Source: Pedobacter sp. N36a
GTDB lineage: Bacteria; Bacteroidota; Bacteroidia; Sphingobacteriales; Sphingobacteriaceae
Assembly (NCBI RefSeq): GCF_014472395.1
Contig: NZ_JACSZW010000008.1
Location: 62,001-126,000 of the forward strand
Direction: 5' to 3'
Length of the DNA stretch: 64,000 nt
Position numbers and translations under genes: made by a program. The notes below the pieces were generated by a model. The model was not told the DNA's origin and searched no databases. It saw only the letters and a list, made by a program, of their open reading frames with translations. Below, piece by piece: positions 8,582 through 15,960 of the stretch (the stretch's first letter is position 1; every line of letters starts with the position of its first letter).

Positions 8582-8953
8582 TTACTGGATCGAAATGATC
8601 TCATAGACGACATAGTTACTATAGCCTCTCCATGGCAAAGCCCCCATATATTCTTTGTAACGCAATTCAAATACTTTTCCACTGTTCAGCATCATTTTCT
8701 CAGCAATTGCGGCATTTTCCACAGAAAACTCAAACTCATTGGATTGAATGTTTCCGGTTTGTTTAGATCTTAAGCCGGTCTGGATCAGTTTCCCTTCGTA
8801 GGTCTTAAAGAGATAACCTTTTTTGACGACATAGTTGAGCTCTCCTGCCTTTACGCCTTCTCCAAGTACAAAATAGAAGCGGAAGTAGATAAATCCCGCC
8901 AGGACGAGCAAGACGATGCCGAGGACGATGAAAAGCGTTTTTTTTGTTTTCAT
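8582..8953 (-). CDS. small single-pass membrane protein of unknown function
   Basis: The protein has 123 residues. Residues 6-27 form one transmembrane segment ('LFIVLGIVLLVLAGFIYF'); the remainder is polar and predicted to be outside the cytoplasm. Phrases such as 'AGELNYVVKKGYLFKTYEGK' and 'VFELRYKEYMGALPWRG' look like a small conserved Bacteroidota family that I recall being annotated as 6-phosphogluconate dehydrogenase, apparently in error, since there is no Rossmann motif and the length is far too short. It stands alone on the minus strand between the acyl-CoA dehydrogenase and rpsU. Confidence 0.7.
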   Translation of the reverse strand: MKTKKTLFIVLGIVLLVLAGFIYFRFYFVLGEGVKAGELNYVVKKGYLFKTYEGKLIQTGLRSKQTGNIQSNEFEFSVENAAIAEKMMLNSGKVFELRYKEYMGALPWRGYSNYVVYEIISIQ

Positions 8954-9026
8954 AGGTTTTTAAGTAAGTGTTAAATCATAGACAAAATTAGATGAGCATT
9001 GTTTTAAATAAAAATACAGTTATTGT

Positions 9027-9056
9027 TTTGATTCTCAAAACAAAGCTCTATCTTTG
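9027..9056 (+). promoter_or_regulatory. Bacteroidota-type promoter of rpsU
   Basis: TTTG at 9027-9030 and TATCTTTG at 9049-9056 are separated by 18 nt and fit the -33/-7 consensus. Transcription would start about 30 nt before the rpsU ATG at 9094, which excludes the in-frame TTG/ATG codons further upstream. Confidence 0.7.
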
Positions 9057-9093
9057 CAATCCTAAAAACAACGAGAGGGGGTATATTTACGTT

Positions 9094-9288
9094 ATGATTA
9101 TCATTAATATTAAAGACGGCGAATCACTAGATAAGGCGTTGAAACGTTTCAAAAAGAAATTTGAAAAAACAGGTGTGTTAAGAGAATTACGTAGCCGCCA
9201 AGCTTATGAGAAAAAATCTGTAGCTCGTCGTACGTTAGTTAAACATGCAATTTACAAGCAGAACATGCAACTTGAAGGAACTGTATAG
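9094..9288 (+). CDS. rpsU: 30S ribosomal protein S21
   Basis: This small-subunit protein of 64 residues starts 'MIIINIKDGESLDKALKRFK' and has the typical Arg/Lys-rich centre ('RELRSRQAYEKKSVARR'). S21 sits near the anti-Shine-Dalgarno end of 16S rRNA; in Bacteroidota it helps sequester that end, which fits the lack of Shine-Dalgarno sites here. The frame is open upstream, but the promoter at 9027-9056 and family length place the start at the ATG at 9094. It has its own terminator before the recombinase gene. Confidence 0.96.
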   Translation: MIIINIKDGESLDKALKRFKKKFEKTGVLRELRSRQAYEKKSVARRTLVKHAIYKQNMQLEGTV

Positions 9289-9313
9289 TTTCTAAAAAAG
9301 TTTCTATGATATT

Positions 9314-9350
9314 AAAGCGCTATTGGTGAACCCGATAGCGCTTTTTTATT
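9314..9350 (+). terminator. rho-independent terminator after rpsU
   Basis: A 10-bp stem (9314-9323 with 9335-9344, 11-nt loop) runs straight into a T-rich tail. Confidence 0.9.
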
Positions 9351-9427
9351 TTTAATGTGAAAATTCTGACCATTTCACATCGTATCTTTTGTATATTCAC
9401 TTATCGTGTTTTACAAATACTACGCCT

Positions 9428-10312
9428 ATGGTTGTTGCGCAATTCCTCCTTTATCTCCAGCACGAGAAACGTTATTCTCCACACACCTTAAAATCTTATC
9501 AAACGGATTTATTGCAGTTCAGCGATTATCTGGAGCAGACTTTTGAGCTGCCACTGGTAGGAGCCGGCCATATACAGGTAAGAAATTATATAGTGGCCTT
9601 ATTAGAGGAGGAGGTTTCCGAGCGTTCTATAGGCAGGAAATTGTCTACCCTCCGTAGTTTCTATAAGTATCTGCTGCGCGAAGGTTTGATCAGCGCGAGT
9701 CCGATGACCTTAGTTAGGGCACCAAAGATCCCTCAAAGACTTCCTGTATTTATCGAAGATCAGAAGCTGGATGTTTTACTGGACTCCGGCGAATTTTTCA
9801 ATGACAGCTTTCCTTCTGTTCGTGATAAACTGGTGATAGAAACGCTGTTTGGAACCGGCATGCGTTTGGCAGAAATGCTTTCGCTACGCGAAGAGAGCAT
9901 CGATTTTTATGGGGCTACAATCCGTGTACTGGGAAAAAGGAATAAAGAAAGAATCATTCCCATCAGCAAACTCCTTGCGGATCAGCTGAAAGCTTACCTT
10001 GACATAAAAACATTACAAAATTTTCATAACAAAACGGGCACCTTATTCGTTACAGATAAGGGAGCAGCTGCTTATCCTAAACTAATTTACAGGATTGTGA
10101 CCAGTTATTTGACATATATATCTACACAGGATAAAAAAAGCCCCCATGTACTGCGTCATTCTTATGCGACGAGCCTATTGAACAGGGGGGCGGACTTAAA
10201 TGCAATAAAAGAGTTATTGGGCCATGCCAGCCTGGCTGCAACTCAGGTATACACCCATAACTCTATAGAGAGATTAAAATCAATATATAAACAAGCCCAT
10301 CCAAAGGCATAA
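9428..10312 (+). CDS. xerC: tyrosine recombinase of the XerC/XerD type
   Basis: Xer recombinases resolve chromosome dimers at dif. The 294-residue protein has an N-terminal SAM-like domain ('FLLYLQHEKRYSPHTLKSYQ') and a complete catalytic set: R146 ('GTGMRLAE'), K170 ('VLGKRNKER'), H240 and R243 ('HVLRHSYAT'), H266 ('LLGHASL') and Y275 ('VYTH'). The ATG at 9428 gives the normal Xer length; the frame is open further upstream. It is a housekeeping-type Xer, not a phage integrase: no attachment site or mobile genes lie nearby, and it is 14 bp before hpf. C versus D is assigned by general similarity and context only. Confidence 0.88.
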   Translation: MVVAQFLLYLQHEKRYSPHTLKSYQTDLLQFSDYLEQTFELPLVGAGHIQVRNYIVALLEEEVSERSIGRKLSTLRSFYKYLLREGLISASPMTLVRAPKIPQRLPVFIEDQKLDVLLDSGEFFNDSFPSVRDKLVIETLFGTGMRLAEMLSLREESIDFYGATIRVLGKRNKERIIPISKLLADQLKAYLDIKTLQNFHNKTGTLFVTDKGAAAYPKLIYRIVTSYLTYISTQDKKSPHVLRHSYATSLLNRGADLNAIKELLGHASLAATQVYTHNSIERLKSIYKQAHPKA

Positions 10313-10326
10313 AAAAGGAGGAAACA

Positions 10327-10674
10327 ATGAAAATTACAGTTCAATCGATCCATTTCAATGCAGACCAGAAATTGTTGGAGTTTATTCAGAAGAAAACAGA
10401 TAAGTTAGATCAGTACTTCGACCAGATTATTAGTGGGGAGGTTTATTTAAAATTAGAAAATGTAGACGATGAAGCAAACAAGATAAGTGAAATCAAACTG
10501 ATGGTTCCAGGAGTTACGATGTTCGCAAAGGAGCAATGTAAATCTTTTGAGGAGGCCACAGATTTGGCAATTGAGTCCCTGAGGAAACAAATTACTAAAC
10601 ACAAAGATAAAACGCGAGAAAAATTAAGCGAACATAAAGCAATTTTAAATGCCAACGAAGTATCTGATTATTAG
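10327..10674 (+). CDS. hpf: ribosome hibernation-promoting factor / RaiA family
   Basis: The 115-residue protein belongs to the short HPF/YfiA family, which binds the 30S A and P sites to inactivate or dimerise ribosomes when growth slows. The N-terminus 'MKITVQSIHFNADQKLLEFI' and the following beta-alpha-beta pattern with 'KLDQYFDQIISGEVYLKLE' are characteristic. It lacks the long C-terminal dimerisation domain. It lies 14 bp after the recombinase gene, is probably co-transcribed, and is closed by a terminator before the tRNA cluster. Confidence 0.9.
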   Translation: MKITVQSIHFNADQKLLEFIQKKTDKLDQYFDQIISGEVYLKLENVDDEANKISEIKLMVPGVTMFAKEQCKSFEEATDLAIESLRKQITKHKDKTREKLSEHKAILNANEVSDY

Positions 10675-10706
10675 GCTGATATTTTTGAGGTTTTTAATAA
10701 AAAGGG

Positions 10707-10737
10707 TGGCAGGATCAAGTCCTGCCATTTTTTTTTT
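10707..10737 (+). terminator. rho-independent terminator after hpf
   Basis: An 8-bp GC-rich stem (10707-10714 with 10720-10727, 5-nt loop) is followed by a run of ten T. Confidence 0.93.
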
Positions 10738-10745
10738 AAAATAAT

Positions 10746-10776
10746 TTTGGATCATATTAAAATTGGTGTACATTTG
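10746..10776 (+). promoter_or_regulatory. promoter of the tRNA-tuf operon
   Basis: TTTG at 10746-10749 and TACATTTG at 10769-10776 with a 19-nt spacer match the Bacteroidota consensus closely. It precedes the first tRNA by about 105 nt, leaving a leader of roughly 100 nt with no ORF. Confidence 0.8.
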
Positions 10777-10881
10777 CAATCCCAATCAGAGAGGGCGTTT
10801 CTCTTAAAAGATTCGGATTAGTTCTGTGAAAGATTAACATTTAGAAAAATCATTGTGCATACCATTGCAATGATCATATTA

Positions 10882-10954
<73 letters not shown>

Positions 10955-10997
10955 CTTTTAACTTCGATACTGCAAAGTATTGGCAAGTTAAAGGTAG

Positions 10998-11080
10998 GGG
11001 GGGATACCAGAGTGGCCAAATGGGACAGACTGTAACTCTGTTGTCGCAAGACTTCGAAGGTTCGAATCCTTCTCCCCCCA
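10998..11080 (+). tRNA. tRNA-Tyr (anticodon GTA)
   Basis: Class II tRNA with a long variable arm (around 'TTGTCGCAAGACTTC'). Acceptor 10998-11004 pairs with 11073-11079; anticodon loop CTGTAAC; T loop TTCGAAT. CCA is not encoded. Confidence 0.96.
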
Positions 11081-11090
11081 CAATAAAAAA

Positions 11091-11163
11091 GCGAAAGTAG
11101 CTCAGTTGGTAGAGCGATAGCCTTCCAAGCTATAGGTCGCGAGTTCGAACCTCGTCTTTCGCT
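11091..11163 (+). tRNA. tRNA-Gly (anticodon TCC)
   Basis: Acceptor GCGAAAG (11091-11097) pairs with 11156-11162; anticodon loop CTTCCAA; D arm 'GCTCAGTTGGTAGAGC'. CCA is not encoded. Confidence 0.97.
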
Positions 11164-11194
11164 CAAAATTGGAAAAGCTGGAGAATCGGCAAGG

Positions 11195-11238
11195 AATTGA
11201 GTAGCTCAATTCAATTATGAAAATTGAGCTACTTAATT
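11195..11238. repeat. inverted repeat between tRNA-Gly and tRNA-Thr
   Basis: Bases 11195-11211 and 11222-11238 are reverse complements with one mismatch (17-bp stem, 10-nt loop). There is no T run, so it is more likely a processing structure in the tRNA transcript than a terminator. Confidence 0.6.
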
Positions 11239-11265
11239 TAAATTAGATTGAAGCTGAGATTAAAA

Positions 11266-11337
<72 letters not shown>

Positions 11338-11342
11338 CAAGA

Positions 11343-11396
11343 TAAAAACAAGCTTTGTTGAATCTGTCGTTTATAGCAGTTGAACAAGGTTTTTTG
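11343..11396 (+). terminator. possible terminator or attenuator before tuf
   Basis: An imperfect stem (11353-11359 with 11383-11389, flanked by A/T pairs) is followed by TTTTTT. It could partly separate the tRNA cluster from tuf, but the loop is large (23 nt) and read-through would be expected. Confidence 0.4.
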
Positions 11397-11461
11397 TGTT
11401 GAATTTGTATCAAAACAATTAATAAATAAAAAAGTTATAACCTACTAATAAGTATAAAAAC

Positions 11462-12649
11462 ATGGCAAAAGAAAAGTTTGACCGCAGCAAGCCGCACTTA
11501 AACATCGGCACAATCGGTCACGTTGACCACGGTAAAACAACCTTAACAGCAGCTATCACTAAAGTGTTATCTGATGCTGGTTTATCTGAGGCGCGTTCAT
11601 TTGATTCTATTGACTCTGCTCCAGAGGAAAAAGAAAGAGGTATCACTATCAATACAGCACACGTTGAGTATTCAACAGCTAACCGTCACTATGCACACGT
11701 TGACTGTCCAGGTCACGCGGATTATGTAAAGAACATGGTTACTGGTGCTGCACAAATGGATGGAGCTATCATCGTTGTAGCTGCTACAGATGGTCCAATG
11801 CCACAAACTCGTGAGCACATTCTATTGGCTCGTCAGGTTGGTGTTCCTTCATTGGTAGTATTCATGAATAAAGTGGATATGGTTGACGATCCTGAATTAC
11901 TAGAACTAGTAGAGATGGAAGTTCGTGAATTGTTATCTTTCTATGAATTCCCTGGTGATGATATCCCTGTAATTCAAGGTTCAGCTCTTGGTGGCTTGAA
12001 CGGAGATCCTACTTGGGTTGCTAAAATCATGGAATTAATGGATGCTGTAGATAGCTACATTCCAATCCCTCCACGTTTAACTGACCTTCCATTCTTAATG
12101 CCTGTTGAAGATGTATTCTCGATCACTGGTCGTGGTACTGTAGCAACTGGTCGTATTGAGCGTGGTGTAATCAACTCTGGAGATCCAGTTGAGATCTTAG
12201 GTATGGGTGCTGAAAATCTTAAATCAACTGTAACAGGTGTTGAGATGTTCCGTAAGATCCTTGATTATGGTGAAGCTGGTGATAACGTAGGTCTATTGTT
12301 ACGTGGTATTGAGAAAACTGATATCCGTCGTGGTATGGTAATCTGTAAACCAGGTTCAGTAACTCCTCACACAGATTTCAAAGCTGAGATCTATGTATTA
12401 TCAAAAGCAGAAGGTGGACGTCACACTCCATTCTTTAACAAATACCGTCCACAATTCTATTTCCGTACCACAGACGTTACAGGTGAAATCACCTTAGTTG
12501 AAGGAACTGAAATGGTAATGCCAGGTGATAACGTGACTATCAATGTTAAATTGATCAACGCAATCGCAATGGAAAAAGGTCTACGTTTCGCAATCCGTGA
12601 GGGTGGTAGAACAGTAGGTGCTGGTCAGGTAACTGAAATTGTAAAGTAA
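11462..12649 (+). CDS. tuf: elongation factor Tu
   Basis: EF-Tu delivers aminoacyl-tRNA to the ribosomal A site. The 395 residues have the G1 motif 'GHVDHGKT' (19-26), G2 '[11 protein letters not shown]', G3 'DCPGH', G4 'NKVD' and G5 'SALGG', then the two beta-barrel domains ending '[10 protein letters not shown]'. Length and spacing are normal. It follows the Thr-Tyr-Gly-Thr tRNA cluster and precedes tRNA-Trp and secE, the order that is also seen around E. coli tufB. No kirromycin-type resistance change is obvious by eye. Confidence 0.99.
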   Translation: MAKEKFDRSKPHLNIGTIGHVDHGKTTLTAAITKVLSDAGLSEARSFDSIDSAPEEKERGITINTAHVEYSTANRHYAHVDCPGHADYVKNMVTGAAQMDGAIIVVAATDGPMPQTREHILLARQVGVPSLVVFMNKVDMVDDPELLELVEMEVRELLSFYEFPGDDIPVIQGSALGGLNGDPTWVAKIMELMDAVDSYIPIPPRLTDLPFLMPVEDVFSITGRGTVATGRIERGVINSGDPVEILGMGAENLKSTVTGVEMFRKILDYGEAGDNVGLLLRGIEKTDIRRGMVICKPGSVTPHTDFKAEIYVLSKAEGGRHTPFFNKYRPQFYFRTTDVTGEITLVEGTEMVMPGDNVTINVKLINAIAMEKGLRFAIREGGRTVGAGQVTEIVK

Positions 12650-12683
12650 TTTAAAGCCAATAGGCCTTAAAGCACAAAAATAA

Positions 12684-12724
12684 AGCAAAGTAGCTGGGCT
12701 TTAAAAACCCACTACTTTGTTTCT
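12684..12724 (+). terminator. terminator-like hairpin after tuf
   Basis: Stem 12686-12693 with 12712-12719 continued by 12695-12698 with 12708-12711 (one bulged C), followed by TTTCT. It probably reduces transcription into tRNA-Trp and secE. Confidence 0.65.
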
Positions 12725-12769
12725 AATAAAGCTGCTAAATCTTAGTTGAAGAGATAAAGCATAATATAC

Positions 12770-12840
12770 ACGGGAATAGTTCAACGGTAGAATAGAGGTC
12801 TCCAAAACCTTTGATCAGGGTTCGAATCCTTGTTCCCGTG
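12770..12840 (+). tRNA. tRNA-Trp (anticodon CCA)
   Basis: Acceptor ACGGGAA (12770-12776) pairs with 12833-12839, discriminator G; anticodon loop CTCCAAA; T loop TTCGAAT. CCA is not encoded. A36-A37-A38 is the recognition pattern of MiaA. Position between tuf and secE is conserved in many bacteria. Confidence 0.97.
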
Positions 12841-12853
12841 CTAATAAAAGATT

Positions 12854-13051
12854 ATGGCTAAAGTAGTTCAGTTTATTAAAGAATCGTATGAAGAAATGAC
12901 CCAGAAGGTTACTTGGCCTACATGGGGAGAATTGCAAAATTCTGCAGTGCTGGTTCTAGTAGCTTCGTTTATCATTGCATTAGTCGTTTTTGCAATGGAT
13001 AAGGGATCTACTTTTGTTTTAGATACTTTTTATAAATCACTTTCTAATTAA
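12854..13051 (+). CDS. secE: preprotein translocase subunit SecE
   Basis: The 65-residue single-pass subunit clamps SecY in the Sec translocon. The amphipathic start 'QFIKESYEEMTQKVTWPTW' and the following transmembrane helix ('VLVLVASFIIALVVFAM') are diagnostic for short bacterial SecE. It begins 13 bp after tRNA-Trp and ends 9 bp before nusG. Confidence 0.97.
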   Translation: MAKVVQFIKESYEEMTQKVTWPTWGELQNSAVLVLVASFIIALVVFAMDKGSTFVLDTFYKSLSN

Positions 13052-13060
13052 TATAGCTAA

Positions 13061-13603
13061 ATGGACGATCAGTTGAAATGGTATGTAGTTAGGGCGGTAA
13101 GCGGTAAAGAGAAGAAGGTAAAACAGTATATCGATTCTGAAATTAGCCGTTTAGGTTTTTCTCACCTTGTTCCTCAGGTATTGATCCCAATGGAGAAATA
13201 CTATCAAATGAAAGAGGGAAAAAAGATTGCGAAAGAACGTAACTTCTACCCCGGATATGTTTTAATTGAAGCGAATTTGGATGGAGAGCTAGAACACATT
13301 ATTAAGAATGTGAATAGTGTAATTGGCTTTTTAGGAGATAAAGGCGGAAACCCGGTGCCTATGCGTCAAGCAGAGGTTAATCGCATTTTAGGTAAAGTTG
13401 ATGAGATGAGCCAGCAAGGTGAAACCATGAACGTAACTTACTATGTTGGAGAGAACGTAAAAGTAATGGATGGACCATTTAATGGTTTTACCGGCGTGAT
13501 CGAAGAGGTGAACGAAGAGAAGAAAAAACTGAAAGTAATGGTTAAGATTTTCGGAAGAAAAACTCCACTGGAGCTTAACTATATGCAGGTAGAAAAAGAA
13601 TAG
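13061..13603 (+). CDS. nusG: transcription termination/antitermination factor NusG
   Basis: NusG binds RNA polymerase and Rho or S10. The 180 residues comprise the NGN domain ('[19 protein letters not shown]', '[12 protein letters not shown]') and a C-terminal KOW domain ('[18 protein letters not shown]') near residues 128-178. No RfaH-like features are present. It is located in the standard secE-nusG-rplK order. Confidence 0.98.
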   Translation: MDDQLKWYVVRAVSGKEKKVKQYIDSEISRLGFSHLVPQVLIPMEKYYQMKEGKKIAKERNFYPGYVLIEANLDGELEHIIKNVNSVIGFLGDKGGNPVPMRQAEVNRILGKVDEMSQQGETMNVTYYVGENVKVMDGPFNGFTGVIEEVNEEKKKLKVMVKIFGRKTPLELNYMQVEKE

Positions 13604-13679
13604 AAATATTATATAAGATCTTAAATGTTACTTGCTTCCAACATTATAACATTGAGTATTAAAATTAACAAAACAGAAA

Positions 13680-14123
13680 ATGGCAAAAGAAGTCAGTGCA
13701 CTTGTTAAGTTACAAATCAAGGGTGGAGCTGCAAATCCATCACCACCAGTAGGACCTGCTTTAGGTGCTAAGGGGGTGAACATTATGGAGTTTTGCAAGC
13801 AATTCAATGCTCGTACCCAAGATAAGCCAGGTAAAGTATTACCAGTTGTAATCACTGTTTATGCTGACAAGTCTTTCGAATTTATCATCAAAACCCCTCC
13901 GGTTGCTATCCAGTTAAAGGATGCTACTAAATTAGCGAGTGGTTCTGCTGAGCCCAACCGTAAGAAAGTTGGTTCGGTGACTTGGGATCAGGTTAAGTCA
14001 ATTGCTGAAGATAAAATGACTGATTTAAATGCTTTCACTATCGAATCTGCAATGAGTATGGTTGCAGGTACAGCACGCAGTATGGGAATCACCGTTAGTG
14101 GTGATGCACCTTGGACAAATTAA
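13680..14123 (+). CDS. rplK: 50S ribosomal protein L11
   Basis: L11 forms the GTPase-associated centre with 23S rRNA. The 147 residues have the proline-rich N-terminal hinge ('[20 protein letters not shown]') and the C-terminal RNA-binding domain ('[10 protein letters not shown]'). The 76-bp gap after nusG may hold a separate promoter, but I see no clear consensus. Confidence 0.98.
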   Translation: MAKEVSALVKLQIKGGAANPSPPVGPALGAKGVNIMEFCKQFNARTQDKPGKVLPVVITVYADKSFEFIIKTPPVAIQLKDATKLASGSAEPNRKKVGSVTWDQVKSIAEDKMTDLNAFTIESAMSMVAGTARSMGITVSGDAPWTN

Positions 14124-14146
14124 TTAACAAAAAACAGTTTACAACA

Positions 14147-14845
14147 GTGGCTAAATTAACAAAAAATCAAAAAAAGGCACATGCTAAACTAGAATCTGGT
14201 AAAACGTATTCTTTACAGGATGCGGCTGCTTTGGTAAAAGATATCACTACTACTAAATTTGATGCATCGGTTGATATCGATGTAGCATTAGGAGTAGATC
14301 CACGTAAAGCCAATCAAATGGTACGTGGTATTGCTACTTTACCACACGGTACAGGTAAAACTGTACGTGTATTAGTTCTTTGTAATCCTGATAAGGAAGA
14401 AGAAGCTAAAGCAGCAGGTGCAGATTTTGTAGGTTTAGACGAATATGTAGCCAAGATTGAAGGTGGATGGACTGATGTTGACATTATTATCACTACTCCT
14501 GCTTGTATGGCAAAAGTAGGTAAACTGGGCCGCGTTTTAGGTCCACGTAACCTTATGCCAAACCCTAAGTCAGGTACTGTAACTAACGAAGTTGGTAAAG
14601 CAGTAACTGATGTAAAAGGCGGTAAGATTGATTTTAAAGTTGACAAAAGTGGTATTATACACGCTTCAATAGGAAAAGTATCATTCCCAGCAGAAAAAAT
14701 ATATGAAAACGCATTAGAAGTACTTCAAGTAATTTCTAAGCTAAAACCATCTGCTGCAAAAGGAACTTATTTTAAGAGCATTCATGTTTCTTCAACTATG
14801 AGTCCTGGAATTGCAATCGAAACTAAATCAGTAGCGGGGATTTAA
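14147..14845 (+). CDS. rplA: 50S ribosomal protein L1
   Basis: L1 builds the mobile L1 stalk and in many bacteria represses its own mRNA. A GTG start at 14147 gives 232 residues ('[20 protein letters not shown]'), the usual length; the frame is open back to a TTG at 14111 that would overlap rplK by 13 bp. The signature '[19 protein letters not shown]' lies near residue 125. It sits 23 bp after rplK and 2 bp before rplJ. Confidence 0.97.
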   Translation: MAKLTKNQKKAHAKLESGKTYSLQDAAALVKDITTTKFDASVDIDVALGVDPRKANQMVRGIATLPHGTGKTVRVLVLCNPDKEEEAKAAGADFVGLDEYVAKIEGGWTDVDIIITTPACMAKVGKLGRVLGPRNLMPNPKSGTVTNEVGKAVTDVKGGKIDFKVDKSGIIHASIGKVSFPAEKIYENALEVLQVISKLKPSAAKGTYFKSIHVSSTMSPGIAIETKSVAGI

Positions 14846-14847
14846 TT

Positions 14848-15369
14848 ATGAACAGAGAAGAAAAACACGTAGTAGTTTCAGCACTTCTAGAGAAGATGCA
14901 GGAATTCGGTAACTTTTATATTGCCGATACATCAAGCTTATCTGTTGAGAAAGTAAACAACATCCGTCGCAAATGTTTCGAAAGCGGGATTGAAATGCAG
15001 GTAGCTAAAAATACTTTGATCAAAAAAGCGATCGAAGGATTAGAAGGTGATGCATCAGAAATCTATGTTGCGCTTAAAGGTCAATCAGCATTATTGTTCT
15101 CTACAGTAGGTAATGGTCCAGCTAAGCTGATCAAAGCCTTGAGAAAAGGATCTGATAAACCACAACTTAAAGCAGCTTATATCGATTCTACAGTATTTGT
15201 TGGCGATAACCAATTAGATACCTTAGTAAGCTTGAAATCAAGAGAAGAGCTTATTGGAGACATCATTGGATTATTACAATCACCAGCTAAAAATGTGGTT
15301 TCAGCTTTACAGTCAGGCGGTAACAAAATTGCAGGAATTGTTAAAACTCTTCAAGAGAGAGAAGGTTAA
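14848..15369 (+). CDS. rplJ: 50S ribosomal protein L10
   Basis: L10 is the base of the L7/L12 stalk. The 173 residues show the family pattern 'VSALLEKMQEFGNFYIADTS', 'VAKNTLIKKAIEG', and a C-terminal helix ('ALQSGGNKIAGIVKTLQ') that binds L12 dimers. It begins 2 bp after rplA, consistent with translational coupling. Confidence 0.97.
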   Translation: MNREEKHVVVSALLEKMQEFGNFYIADTSSLSVEKVNNIRRKCFESGIEMQVAKNTLIKKAIEGLEGDASEIYVALKGQSALLFSTVGNGPAKLIKALRKGSDKPQLKAAYIDSTVFVGDNQLDTLVSLKSREELIGDIIGLLQSPAKNVVSALQSGGNKIAGIVKTLQEREG

Positions 15370-15434
15370 GGAACACCTTAAAAGTTCAAATTATAAATTA
15401 TTATTTTACGTAAAATTTTTTAAAATCTATAAAT

Positions 15435-15806
15435 ATGGCAGATTTAAAAGCGTTTGCTGAGCAATTGGTAAACTTAACAGTTAAAGAAGTTAACGAATTA
15501 GCTCAAATCTTAAAAGACGAGTATGGTATCGAACCAGCTGCTGCTGCAGTTGCTGTTGCAGGTCCTGCTGATGCTGCTCCTGCAGCTGAAGAAAAATCAA
15601 CTTTTGATGTAATCTTGAAAGAAGCTGGTGGTCAGAAATTAGCAGTTGTGAAATTGGTAAAAGACTTAACTGGTCTAGGTTTGAAAGAAGCTAAAGATTT
15701 AGTTGATGGCGCACCAAAAGAATTAAAAGCTGGTGTTTCTAAAGACGAAGCTGAAGCTTTGAAAAAACAATTAGAAGAAGCTGGAGCTGTAGTTGAAATT
15801 AAGTAA
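15435..15806 (+). CDS. rplL: 50S ribosomal protein L7/L12
   Basis: The 123-residue stalk protein has an N-terminal dimerisation helix, an Ala-rich hinge ('[20 protein letters not shown]', about residues 36-55) and the conserved C-terminal factor-binding domain ('[19 protein letters not shown]'). It is 65 bp downstream of rplJ and followed by a hairpin before rpoB. Confidence 0.98.
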   Translation: MADLKAFAEQLVNLTVKEVNELAQILKDEYGIEPAAAAVAVAGPADAAPAAEEKSTFDVILKEAGGQKLAVVKLVKDLTGLGLKEAKDLVDGAPKELKAGVSKDEAEALKKQLEEAGAVVEIK

Positions 15807-15833
15807 TCACTTAATTTTAATATAACTTTAAAC

Positions 15834-15863
15834 ATAGACTCCGACTGTATAGTCGGAGTCTAT
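15834..15863 (+). terminator. hairpin between rplL and rpoB
   Basis: A 13-bp perfect stem (15834-15846 with 15851-15863) has a 4-nt loop. It lacks a strong T run, so it is probably an attenuator or RNA-processing site that sets the ratio of ribosomal protein to polymerase mRNA, as known at this junction in other bacteria. Confidence 0.6.
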
Positions 15864-15960
15864 ACCTGTTTATAAACATTTCATCTTGTTTGGCTGGTGA
15901 AAACGTTTAACGGCAAACCAAACAAATAGTTTATTCTTAAACTAAATTAACTTTAGTCCA

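Noticed and set aside
8992..9093. N-terminal extension of S21 from 8992
   Set aside because: It spans the inferred promoter and would exceed the normal 64-residue S21.
9428..10312. Phage or island integrase beside a tRNA cluster
   Set aside because: The protein is of housekeeping Xer type, is linked to hpf, and there is no attachment-site duplication at the tRNA ends nor any phage gene.
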